Shown here: positions 19,123 through 25,904 of the stretch, one piece after another
Layout of the letters: every line of letters begins with the position of its first letter
Position numbering within the stretch: position 1 is the first letter of the stretch
From: Candidatus Methylomirabilis sp.
Lineage (GTDB): Bacteria > Patescibacteriota > Patescibacteriia > DYHP01
NCBI GenBank assembly: GCA_020724105.1
Contig: DYHP01000006.1
Location: 1-25,992, forward strand
Length of the DNA stretch: 25,992 bases
Reading direction: 5' to 3'
Program-made: the position numbers and the translations under genes
The notes under the pieces: generated by a model
The model's database searches: none
The model's input: the letters and a program-made list of their open reading frames with translations, nothing else
Told to the model about the DNA's origin: nothing

Positions 19123-19860
19123 TTAATTGAGATGATGCTTATTTTTAATAATCTCCATCGCTTCTTTATATTTTTTTACCGATGATAACCAAGGTATTTT
19201 ATAAAAAATCTTTGGCAGCCATTTGCTCATCAAACCGCCCGGATGAACTTTAAACAAAATCTTAGAAATCCAGACGCCGCAACGTCCTTGTTCGGCCATG
19301 GTCAAGAACAAATCCCAATCCTGCAAACGCTTGATATTTTCGTCCCAGCCCGAGGCTGGTCCGCCTTGGGCGGAGAATCCCGGAAAATGTTCGCGGCGGA
19401 TGAGCGAGGTGGTGTGGATATAAGGCATTTTCTTTAATTTTTCCGCGTCAAATGGCCACAATTTAAACTTCTTCCAGCTATATTTGAAAGAAGAATAAGC
19501 GTAAGAAGCGTCGGAATTTGACTTGAGAGACTGAAGCATTTTCTCCAAACAATCTTCACGCATTTCCACGTCGGAATCGCAAAAAAGCAAAAACTCGCCT
19601 TTTGATTCGCGAAATCCCCTATTTCTCGCCGCATTTGCCCCGCCGTGCTCCTGTCTAATAACCTTAATTGGAAATTTGAAATTGCCCCGATTCCATCGAG
19701 GACTCTCGACGTTGTCGGAGGAAATTGGAACTTCTTTATCTGAGCCGTCGTCTATAACAATAACTTCAAAATCTTTATCAGTTTGCTGCGCGATTGAATC
19801 AAGGCACTTTTTTAGAATCTTCGGCTTTTGATTGTAAATCGGAACAATAATGCTAATCAT
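19123..19860 (-). CDS. Family 2 glycosyltransferase
   Basis: 245 residues. GT-A signatures: MISIIVPIYNQ, LDSIAQQTDKDFEVIVIDDGS, GGANAARNRGFRESKGEFLLF and the DxD-type CDSDVEM. The acceptor region has RLQDWDLFLTMAEQG. Two in-frame repeat-like insertions: about 43-60 (PISSDNVESPRWNRGNFKFP, DNA 19672-19735) and about 163-172 (SAQGGPASGW, DNA 19345-19374), neither expected in the family. It ends 3 bases before the next glycosyltransferase, so the two are co-transcribed. Confidence 0.88.
   Translation of the reverse strand: MISIIVPIYNQKPKILKKCLDSIAQQTDKDFEVIVIDDGSDKEVPISSDNVESPRWNRGNFKFPIKVIRQEHGGANAARNRGFRESKGEFLLFCDSDVEMREDCLEKMLQSLKSNSDASYAYSSFKYSWKKFKLWPFDAEKLKKMPYIHTTSLIRREHFPGFSAQGGPASGWDENIKRLQDWDLFLTMAEQGRCGVWISKILFKVHPGGLMSKWLPKIFYKIPWLSSVKKYKEAMEIIKNKHHLN
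19345..19374. repeat. Two adjacent in-frame hairpins in GT2
   Basis: CCAGCC (19345-19350) with GGCTGG (19354-19359), and TCCGCC (19360-19365) with GGCGGA (19369-19374); each has a 3-nt loop. Together they encode the extra SAQGGPASG between FPGF and WDENIKRLQD. Confidence 0.6.
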
Positions 19861-19949
19861 ACATTCAAATTTTTAATTTTTATTGAATTTTTAATTTAAA
19901 ATTTCAAAACGGTTTTAAACGAATTAAGAGAATAAAAATTGTTTAAAAA

Positions 19950-21038
19950 TTATAAATTATAAATTAAAAATTCTTTTATCTTAGATATTTGTTTTGCGGC
20001 ACCAAATTCTTGGGCCACTCTTTCTTTTGCCTTCCTTCCCATCTTCTTTCTCAACTCATCGTCTTTTAATAATTTTACAATCGCTCCCGCAATTTCATCT
20101 ACGTTTCCGCCGTCAACCAAAATTCCCGTTTTGCCGTCTAAAACTGCCTCGCTAACGCCGCCGGAATTCCCCGCCACCGACGGCTTGCCGAAATAAGCCG
20201 CTTCCAAATAAACAATGCCAAAGCCTTCAGTGTCGCCATTTATTTCCCTGGTCGGCAAAGCAAATAAGTCGCACAAATTATAAAACGCCCATTTTTGCTT
20301 TTCGCTTATTTCGCCGACAAAAATTATGCCTGAATTACCACCAGCTGATTTTCTCAAAAATTCCTCCTCGGGACCTTTTCCAGCGATTATGAGGACGGCG
20401 TCAGGAATCGCTTCTTTGATTTTTGGAAACGCCAAAATCAATTTGTCAAAACCCTTTCTTCTTATCAGACGACCGAGTGAAAAAATAATGGGGGTCCGAC
20501 TCTCTACAAACTTGTAGGGAGTCGGACTCCCTAAAGTTGGATAAACAACCGCGATTCCAAGTTTTGAATCTAATTTTTTAACTTCATTCTCAAGATGCCG
20601 GCTGTTGCAGACGACAAATTTTGCGTTTCTTAAAATTTTTCTCAACCAAAATTTTTTCCAAAAATTTCTTTTTGCCAAATTAAAATCAAGGCCGTGCAAA
20701 AAAACAAAATAAGGGATTTTAAAAAACCATTTTAAAACCAGCGCCGCGTAACCCAGCGGCAAAACGTCGTTTACGGCCAAAATCTCCGCCCGCTCCTTAT
20801 CGAAAATCCATTTTATAACAAGCGCGGACGGTAAAACGCGAGGCCAAAAAAAACGAAATAATAACGATTTTCGATAAACTTTAAAACTTTGCGCCGAATC
20901 AAAGCCAAGGTCATTGTCTTGCGGCGAAGTGACCACAATGATATTTTCACTAAAAAATTCGGCGATATTTAATAGATATTGCCCGACTCCACCAAGACGT
21001 GGAAGGAAATCAAGAGTAATTAACAAGACTTTCTTCAT
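19950..21038 (-). CDS. Family 4 glycosyltransferase
   Basis: 362 residues from the ATG at 21038 (MKKVLLITLDFLPRLGGVGQ); an ATG in the E5 box, 15 bases upstream and in frame, would add MASTS. GT-B fold: N-terminal GGVGQYLLNIAEFF, the nucleotide-binding half with IIFSLGRLIRRKGFDKLI, IIAGKGPEEEFL, and the E-x7-E element EGFGIVYLEAAYFGKPSVA. Retaining transferase acting on the cytoplasmic side. A 34-bp palindrome (20494-20527) encodes TPYKFVESRTP just before IIFSLGRL, in the interdomain linker. Downstream of the flippase and upstream of the two GT2 genes. Confidence 0.92.
   Translation of the reverse strand: MKKVLLITLDFLPRLGGVGQYLLNIAEFFSENIIVVTSPQDNDLGFDSAQSFKVYRKSLLFRFFWPRVLPSALVIKWIFDKERAEILAVNDVLPLGYAALVLKWFFKIPYFVFLHGLDFNLAKRNFWKKFWLRKILRNAKFVVCNSRHLENEVKKLDSKLGIAVVYPTLGSPTPYKFVESRTPIIFSLGRLIRRKGFDKLILAFPKIKEAIPDAVLIIAGKGPEEEFLRKSAGGNSGIIFVGEISEKQKWAFYNLCDLFALPTREINGDTEGFGIVYLEAAYFGKPSVAGNSGGVSEAVLDGKTGILVDGGNVDEIAGAIVKLLKDDELRKKMGRKAKERVAQEFGAAKQISKIKEFLIYNL
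20494..20527. repeat. In-frame palindrome in GT4
   Basis: GTCCGACTC (20494-20502) pairs with GAGTCGGAC (20519-20527), and CTACAA (20504-20509) with TTGTAG (20512-20517); the single base left over on each side makes a T-G pair, giving a 16-bp stem and a 2-nt loop. Confidence 0.8.
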
Positions 21039-21042
21039 GCTT

Positions 21043-21146
21043 GTAGAGGCCATAAAACGCCATAACTACGCCAATTTACGCCAAAAATAACTATTCAAGG
21101 TCTTGGTCATTAGGGCTGGCGTTTCTTGGCGTTATGATGGCGTAAA
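21043..21146 (-). repeat. E-family repeat, copy E5
   Basis: The box is here TAGAGGCCAT (ATGGCCTCTA toward GT4). Hexamers follow at 10-, 11- and 10-bp steps, then ACTACGCCAATTTACGCCA, a longer unrelated centre of about 35 bp, and the far arm GCTGGCGTTTCTTGGCG, TTATGATGGCGT. The far arm overlaps the 3' end of the flippase gene, supplying its stop and last codons. Confidence 0.85.
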
Positions 21147-22583
21147 ACTGGCAGTGTCCCTTTTCCAAAACATGTTCCAAAAATATTTTATATCATCAAA
21201 AGTCAAAACGTTAAAAAGGCACAAAAACACAAAATCCAATATTATCCCCAAACCTATCAATGTGTACCACGGCAAAACCGCCTCAAAAAAGTTGACCGCA
21301 AACGCCATCAGCGCAGCGGCCGCGGATATTTTGAAAAACGACCACAATAAATTTGCGACATTGTATTTTACGGTTTTCCTCGCCAAAATCATGCCGGACA
21401 AAAACAAAATAATGTAAGTCGCCAGCGCCACAGAAGCCGCGCCAATCATTGAATATCTTGGAATAACGATTAAATTTGCGACCAAATTAAACAACATCGC
21501 AAATCCCAAACAGACAGTCTGTAAATGTTGTCTGTTGCAGGCGTTAAGGACAGACCCGACCGGAAAATCCAAAAAAGCGAAAAACAAACTGATAGTCATT
21601 ATTTGAAGCGGGATAATCGACGGATCATAAGCCGAACCGAACAAAGCAACAACGATTTTGTCGGCTAAAACAATGGTGCCGAAAGTAAGCGGCAAAGCGA
21701 TTATCGCGAGATACACAAGCGCTTTTTCAAAGGTCTGCTGAAGACGGCCGGAAGAACAGTTGTAATAATAACTCATCGCCGGATAAACCGCGGCGACCAT
21801 GGCCATGGGAATGAACTGGAACGAAAAGGTGAGTTTTATCGGAATGCTGTACCACCCTGCCACTGCCTCGCCTTGCAAATACGAAAGCAAAACTATGTCG
21901 ATGTAAGAATAAACTTTGGCGAAAACGCCGGCCAAAGCGAACTGAAACGCAATTTTAAATAGATACGGAAAAATTTGCCTGCTTATTTTCGGAAAAAGCG
22001 TTATGCCGTATCTGAATTTCAAGGCGGAATAAGAAATGGCGATATTTAAAATGCTGGCGGCGCCCGCGGCTAAAAACAAATAAGCCGGATGGAACTTAAA
22101 GATTAAAATAATGCCGCCGATGGAAAGAGAAATAAGTTGGGAAACAATGATGCCGAACGCCTCGAATTTCAAATTAAATTGGGCGCGCAAAGCTCCGTAA
22201 AGCGTCAAGTGAACCGAGTCCAAAATCATTACGAGGGCGGCCAGATAAACGAAAAGTTTGGCATGCGTAGAATATCCCATCAGATTAATGACGGCAAAAA
22301 TGATGGCAAAAGAGACCAAACTTAAAAAAATTTTGACTCCCAAAACGGTGTCAAACATCTCTTTTAATTTTTCTCGCGCTCTCGACGACTCCCTTACCGC
22401 CACCGAGGTCAAACCGAAATCAACTAATATGGAAAACAAAAGCGCGAAAGACAAAGCGAAAGAATAACGGCCGGTAATCTCCACTCCCAAAGACCTGGCG
22501 ATGAGCGTAAAATAAATAAAAGCCAGAATTCTCTGGGCGACCATGGCGACGGTGAGATACATTGTGTTTCGAACGACACTCAT
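21132..22583 (-). CDS. Wzx/RfbX-type polysaccharide flippase
   Basis: 483 residues from the ATG at 22583 (MSVVRNTMYLTVAMVAQRIL). About 12-14 membrane helices; MATE/Wzx features such as YFTLIARSLGVEITGRYSFAL, VDFGLTSVAVRESSR, and FVPIPIKL-like GWYSIPIKLTFSFQFIPMA. It would move undecaprenyl-linked sugar units across the membrane. The E6 box lies immediately upstream; the ATG inside it (22592) is in frame and would add MAS. First gene of the polysaccharide operon, with a promoter at 22668-22696. Its last codons (ASFTPS) come from repeat E5. Confidence 0.92.
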   Translation of the reverse strand: MSVVRNTMYLTVAMVAQRILAFIYFTLIARSLGVEITGRYSFALSFALLFSILVDFGLTSVAVRESSRAREKLKEMFDTVLGVKIFLSLVSFAIIFAVINLMGYSTHAKLFVYLAALVMILDSVHLTLYGALRAQFNLKFEAFGIIVSQLISLSIGGIILIFKFHPAYLFLAAGAASILNIAISYSALKFRYGITLFPKISRQIFPYLFKIAFQFALAGVFAKVYSYIDIVLLSYLQGEAVAGWYSIPIKLTFSFQFIPMAMVAAVYPAMSYYYNCSSGRLQQTFEKALVYLAIIALPLTFGTIVLADKIVVALFGSAYDPSIIPLQIMTISLFFAFLDFPVGSVLNACNRQHLQTVCLGFAMLFNLVANLIVIPRYSMIGAASVALATYIILFLSGMILARKTVKYNVANLLWSFFKISAAAALMAFAVNFFEAVLPWYTLIGLGIILDFVFLCLFNVLTFDDIKYFWNMFWKRDTASFTPS

Positions 22584-22663
22584 AGAAGCCATTAAACGCC
22601 AAACTACGCCACAAGACGCCAAAAAATGGCGTAAATTGGCGTAGTGATAGCGTAAAATGGCGA
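22582..22663 (-). repeat. E-family repeat, copy E6
   Basis: Box TAGAAGCCAT, then GCCA units at exactly 10-bp steps (attaaacGCCAaactacGCCA, caagacGCCA), a short AAAAAA centre, and the arm TGGCGTAAATTGGCGTAG plus TGATAGCGTAAAATGGCG. Predicted transcription from 22668-22696 starts at its outer edge, so the whole element would be the 5' leader of the flippase mRNA. Confidence 0.87.
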
Positions 22664-22667
22664 TTTA

Positions 22668-22696
22668 ATTATCTCATTTTTCCCTCATTTTGGCAA
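22668..22696 (-). promoter_or_regulatory. Promoter of the polysaccharide operon
   Basis: On the minus strand TTGCCA (22696-22691), a 17-bp spacer and GATAAT (22673-22668), each 5 of 6. Start predicted near 22661, at the edge of repeat E6. Confidence 0.55.
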
Positions 22697-22699
22697 TTC

Positions 22700-22738
22700 A
22701 TCCTCCCAAATTTTTTCTTGGCAAAAACTTGGGAGGAT
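22700..22738. repeat. ATCCTCCCAA inverted repeat
   Basis: ATCCTCCCAA (22700-22709) and TTGGGAGGAT (22729-22738) are exact reverse complements around 19 nt. It sits just past the rpsI terminator, between divergent functions (end of the ribosomal run, promoter of the polysaccharide run). Confidence 0.6.
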
Positions 22739-22770
22739 AAAAAACGCCGCATTTTATTGCGACGTTTTTT
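22739..22770 (-). terminator. Terminator of the ribosomal protein operon
   Basis: On the minus strand AAAAAACGTCGC pairs with GCGGCGTTTTTT (one mismatch) around AATAAAAT; the T-run completes the stem. It begins 12 bases after the rpsI stop. The A-tract upstream means it could work in both directions. Confidence 0.75.
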
Positions 22771-22781
22771 GGTTGTTATTT

Positions 22782-23423
22782 TTATCTCTTCACCCACTGC
22801 GGGGCCCTTCTTGCTCTTTTGAGACCGTATTTCTTCCTTTCCTTGACTCTCGGGTCTCTGGTTAAAAATCCGTGCTTTTTTAAAGCGCGCCTGAACACCG
22901 GGTTAAGTTTCAAGAGCGCCCTTGAAATGCCGAGCCGCGCCGCTTCGGCCTGACTGTGCGCTCCGCCGCCCGAAATAACGCATTTTGCGTTTAATTTGTC
23001 CTTTTGCCCCACGGCCAAAAGCGGCGCCACCACTTCTTCGTATAACGGATTCCAGGGAAAATACTGCTTGACATCGCGGCCATTAACAATTATTTCGTCG
23101 TTGCCGTTTTTGAGCAATTGAACTTTGGCAACCGCGCTTTTCCTTCTGCCGACGGCGAAATAATAAACCCCACCGCCTTTTCGCGGAATTTTAGACTCCG
23201 CGAGACAGGTTTGAATTTTTGAACCTCGCTCTACTCCTGATTTATCAATGGTTTTAGAAAAGGCGGGGGGGTAAATCGTTTTCTCGGGTTTAACGGGCTC
23301 CTTTTTCTTGGGCGCTTTGGCTTTATTTTCGGCAACCGCCTTTCTCCGACGCAAAAGGTCGGGGTCAGCCTTGGGCTGATTAACGGGCTTCTTTTCTTTA
23401 GTTTTCTTTATAATTTTCATCAT
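22782..23423 (-). CDS. rpsI: 30S ribosomal protein S9, with long N-terminal extension
   Basis: 213 residues against a usual 130. The conserved S9 body starts near residue 84 (YYFAVGRRKSAVAKVQL) and ends in the tRNA-touching tail KRARRAPQWVKR; NGRDVKQYFP and SGGGAHSQAEAARLGISRAL are typical. The first 83 residues are lysine-rich (KAKAPKKKEPVKPEK) and then repeat-derived: YPPAFSKTIDKSG..PRKGGGV comes from the palindromic element at 23168-23271. The extension joins just before the conserved strand and so should sit at the ribosome surface. The ATG at 23423 is 2 bases after the rplM stop; a second ATG follows directly. Confidence 0.95.
   Translation of the reverse strand: MMKIIKKTKEKKPVNQPKADPDLLRRRKAVAENKAKAPKKKEPVKPEKTIYPPAFSKTIDKSGVERGSKIQTCLAESKIPRKGGGVYYFAVGRRKSAVAKVQLLKNGNDEIIVNGRDVKQYFPWNPLYEEVVAPLLAVGQKDKLNAKCVISGGGAHSQAEAARLGISRALLKLNPVFRRALKKHGFLTRDPRVKERKKYGLKRARRAPQWVKR
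23168..23271. mobile_element. In-frame element in rpsI, relative of the 118-bp element
   Basis: The ends CCCCACCGCCTTTTC (23168-23182) and GAAAAGGCGGGGGGG (23257-23271) are inverted repeats with a single mismatch. TAAA on both sides (23164-23167 and 23272-23275) looks like a 4-bp target duplication. Inside are CGCGAGACAGGTTTGAA and GAACCTCGCTC, a nested hairpin. The ends share the C-run plus CCGCC design and the YPP...GGGVY reading with copies A and B. Confidence 0.75.
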
Positions 23424-23425
23424 AA

Positions 23426-23776
23426 TTAAATCTCTATAATTAAATTCTTCATCCGTTCTTTCAACAACCTGTTTTTGGGCAGCATTCCCGCAACGGCTCT
23501 TTTCAGCACTTCCTCCGGCTTTTTGGCGAAAACGCCGCTCATTTTGGTCGCTTTCAAATGGCCCAAATAGCCGGTGTGCCGTTTGTAAACCTTGTTTTCC
23601 AATTTTTTGCCCGTGAATTTGACTTTTGAAACGTTTTTCACCCGAACTTTGACGTCTGCCGCGCGATTGGGGATGTACGACGGCGAATTTTTGCCTTGCA
23701 AAATCAAGGCGACCTTGCTGGCCAATCTGCCCAAGGGTTGGTTTTTCGCGTCTAGTGTGATAATTTTTTGTTTCAT
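23426..23776 (-). CDS. rplM: 50S ribosomal protein L13
   Basis: 116 residues from the ATG at 23776, 4 bases after the rplQ stop; shorter than the 140-odd of most bacteria because the C-terminus is reduced. Seen: DAKNQPLGRLASKVALILQG, the KVYKRHTGYLGHLKATKM loop and AVAGMLPKNRLLKERMKNL. Assembly protein of the large subunit. The rplM-rpsI pair is the usual one. Confidence 0.95.
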   Translation of the reverse strand: MKQKIITLDAKNQPLGRLASKVALILQGKNSPSYIPNRAADVKVRVKNVSKVKFTGKKLENKVYKRHTGYLGHLKATKMSGVFAKKPEEVLKRAVAGMLPKNRLLKERMKNLIIEI

Positions 23777-23780
23777 AAAA

Positions 23781-24131
23781 TTATACCAACTCAATCACAA
23801 CCATCTTCGCCGCATCCCCCTGTCGTTGGCCCAATTTGATAATTCTGGTGTAACCACCCTTGCGTTCTTTGTAGCGCGGACCCAGAACTTCAAGAATTTT
23901 CTTGACCGGATTTTCAAAATAGAAAAATTTTAAAAGTTTCCTTCGGTTGTTCAGATTGTTTTCCTTGCCCAGACTAATCATTTTTTCAACGTAGGGCTTC
24001 ACAAACTTTGCCTTAGCTTCGGTTGTTTTAATTTTTTCGTATAAAACAATTTCGGCGGCCAAATTTCTAACGAGCGCCGTTCGCGACGCTTTTCCCCTGC
24101 CTAAAATTTTTCCTCTCTTCTGATGCCTCAT
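23781..24131 (-). CDS. rplQ: 50S ribosomal protein L17
   Basis: 116 residues, standard: MRHQKRGKILGRGKASRTAL, NLAAEIVLYEKIKTTEAKAK and C-terminal GYTRIIKLGQRQGDAAKMV. Its start codon lies in the TATG duplicated by the 200-bp element immediately upstream, so the region that would have carried its ribosome site is now element sequence (minus strand ...TATACTGGGTATGAGG). Expected co-transcription with rpoA now passes through the element. Confidence 0.96.
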   Translation of the reverse strand: MRHQKRGKILGRGKASRTALVRNLAAEIVLYEKIKTTEAKAKFVKPYVEKMISLGKENNLNNRRKLLKFFYFENPVKKILEVLGPRYKERKGGYTRIIKLGQRQGDAAKMVVIELV

Positions 24132-24132
24132 A

Positions 24133-24332
24133 CCCAGTATATCAACCTTGATGTCAAAGATTCATTTTAAGATAAACGGTTGTTTTAACATCAAAAAGTT
24201 GATTTGGATTAAAACGTAACAATTATTTTTAAATTTGATTTAACGCCTCAATAATGCTTATTTTGAAACTTTGGCTGGCAAAAGTCACAATTAGCCAATA
24301 AGACCCTTTGCTATCAAGGTTGTATTACTGGG
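24133..24332. mobile_element. 200-bp MITE-like element between rpoA and rplQ
   Basis: Terminal inverted repeats CCCAGTATATCAACCTTGAT (24133-24152) and ATCAAGGTTGTATTACTGGG (24313-24332) match at all but 2 positions, with weaker pairing for another 15 bp inward. They are flanked on both sides by CATA (24129-24132 and 24333-24336), a 4-bp target duplication (TATG on the coding strand). No ORF. Removing the element and one TATG puts the rplQ start 9 bases after the rpoA stop, a normal operon spacing. Confidence 0.88.
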
Positions 24333-24344
24333 CATATTTATAGG

Positions 24345-25172
24345 CTACTTCTTCTTTTTTGCCTCTTTTTTAACTTTCTTAGCCTTCTTTTCTTTTACTT
24401 CTTTCTTTCTCGCTTTTTTTTGCTTTGCCTCTTTTTTGGCTCTTGCCGCTTCCAATTTCGCCTTTTCTTCTTCAAATTTGGGGACAAGGCTTTCAGATAT
24501 TAAATTATAATGGTCCAAAAGGATTTTAACGCTCTGAACGAGAGCGTCGATCGGCATAATAGAGCCGTCGGTTTCAATCGACAAAGTTAATTTGTCGTAA
24601 TTGGTAATCTGCCCTAAACGAACCGGCTCGATTTTAAAACCGACATTTCTTACCGGATTATAAAGCGCGTCAATGGCAATGACGCCGATTTCCGCGCCGG
24701 TTTTTTCCCTTTCCTCGGTCGGCACGTAGCTGCGGCCGCGATTTACGAAAATTTCCATTTCAAGTTCCGCGTTTTTGTCAGTTAAGGCGGCAATGTGCAA
24801 ATCGGGATTTACGATTTCAACCTCAGGCGGAACGACGATGTCCTTCGCCGCAACTTCGCCAATGCCTTTGGCCGAGAGTTTCAAACGCAGCGGCTCGTCG
24901 GTATAAATCCTCAAACGCAAAAGTTTTAAATTCAAAATTATTTCCAAAACATCTTCTTTAACATTGGGAATTATTGAAAATTCGTGCTGAACTCCTCTTA
25001 TTTTCACAGCCGTTACCGCTGCGCCCGGAAGTGACGAAAGCAGGACGCGGCGCAAAGAGTTGCCGACCACAGTGCCGTAACCCGGATGGAATGGCTCAAT
25101 GACAAGCACGCCCTCATTCGGCGTCTCGCCTTCTTTAATTTCTATTTTTGTAGGCAAGATAAGATTCTCCAT
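24345..25172 (-). CDS. rpoA: RNA polymerase alpha subunit lacking the C-terminal domain
   Basis: 275 residues from the ATG at 25172 (MENLILPTKIEIKEGE); a GTG in the E7 box 15 bases upstream is in frame and would add MASKF. The N-terminal domain that dimerises and binds beta/beta' is complete: EPFHPGYGTVVGNSLRRVLL, SLPGAAVTAVKI, VDLILNLK-like ILEIILNLKLLRL, and FKIEPVRLGQITNYDKLTL. After residue 235 the chain ends in a Lys/Ala/Glu tail (KKEAKQKKARKKEVKEKKAK) instead of the usual alpha-CTD that contacts UP elements and activators. The stop is followed by the 200-bp element, and no CTD sequence is left downstream. Confidence 0.96.
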   Translation of the reverse strand: MENLILPTKIEIKEGETPNEGVLVIEPFHPGYGTVVGNSLRRVLLSSLPGAAVTAVKIRGVQHEFSIIPNVKEDVLEIILNLKLLRLRIYTDEPLRLKLSAKGIGEVAAKDIVVPPEVEIVNPDLHIAALTDKNAELEMEIFVNRGRSYVPTEEREKTGAEIGVIAIDALYNPVRNVGFKIEPVRLGQITNYDKLTLSIETDGSIMPIDALVQSVKILLDHYNLISESLVPKFEEEKAKLEAARAKKEAKQKKARKKEVKEKKAKKVKKEAKKKK

Positions 25173-25177
25173 AAATT

Positions 25178-25262
25178 TAGAAGCCACAAGACGCCATCAC
25201 AACGCCATTGGACGCCAGAAATATGGCGTAAATTGGCGTAGTTATGGCATTTTAATGGCGAC
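25178..25262 (-). repeat. E-family repeat, copy E7
   Basis: Box TAGAAGCCAC, 5 bases from the rpoA ATG. GCCA units at 10-, 11- and 10-bp steps, a centre GAAATA, then TGGCGTAAATTGGCGTAG, TTATGGCATTTTAATGGCG. It fills the whole gap between rpsD and rpoA and touches the rpsD stop codon. Confidence 0.87.
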
Positions 25263-25894
25263 TATCTAGAATAATACTCAATGATTAATTTCGGCTCAAA
25301 ACCTTGTTTGAGTTCTTCCCCTTCCGGCAGGCCCGCCACTTTGCCCTTAAATGTTTCCGGCTCCAAACTAAGCCATGAGGGCGTCTGGTGTTTGGCTAAG
25401 GACGGCCCAATCGTTTCCTTAAAAAATCTTTTTTCCCGGCTGACCGGTTTCAATTCAATGGCGTCGCCGGGTTTAACCGAATAAGACGGTATATTAACCT
25501 TGCGGCCGTTAACTTTGAAATGACCGTGGGTCACCAAGTTTCTCGCTTCGCGCCTGCATCGGGCGAAACCAAGCCTCAAAATGACGTTGTCCAATCTCAA
25601 TTCCAATTTTCTTACGAGTTCGTGCATGGTGTCGCCTTTTTTAGCCACCGCTTTTCTAAAATAATTGCGGAGTTGCGCTTCCGAAATTCCGTAAAGCCTT
25701 TTCGCCTTTTGTTTTTCGCGAAGCTGAATGCCGTAGCCGGTCAACCTGCCCTTGCCTTCCGTTCCGTGCATTCCCGGCGGAAAATTCCGTTTGATTATGG
25801 GGCATTTAGGGCTCGAACATTTTTCGCCCTTTAAAAACAATTTCTGCCCTTCGCGTCTGCATAATTTGCATTGTGCGCCAAGTAATTTAGCCAT
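25262..25894 (-). CDS. rpsD: 30S ribosomal protein S4
   Basis: 210 residues from the ATG at 25894 (MAKLLGAQCKLCRREGQKLF). Zinc-binding form with C9, C12, C26 and C31. The S4 RNA-binding domain is intact: KLELRLDNVILRLGFARCRREARNLVTHGHFKVNGRKVNIPS. Primary assembly protein of the small subunit and, in many bacteria, a translational regulator of its operon. Followed by rpoA with only repeat E7 in between; preceded by repeat E8. Confidence 0.96.
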   Translation of the reverse strand: MAKLLGAQCKLCRREGQKLFLKGEKCSSPKCPIIKRNFPPGMHGTEGKGRLTGYGIQLREKQKAKRLYGISEAQLRNYFRKAVAKKGDTMHELVRKLELRLDNVILRLGFARCRREARNLVTHGHFKVNGRKVNIPSYSVKPGDAIELKPVSREKRFFKETIGPSLAKHQTPSWLSLEPETFKGKVAGLPEGEELKQGFEPKLIIEYYSR

Positions 25895-25904
25895 ATTTTT
25901 ATTA

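Noticed and set aside
22582..22663. Regularly spaced ACGCCA/TGGCGT units as a CRISPR array
   Set aside because: Units are 6 bp at 10-11 bp steps with inverted halves; there are no 25-40 bp repeats with unique spacers and no cas genes.
24133..24332. The rpoA-rplQ gap as the lost alpha C-terminal domain, decayed
   Set aside because: The gap is explained by terminal inverted repeats and a 4-bp duplication, and its translation on the coding strand shows no alpha-CTD motif.
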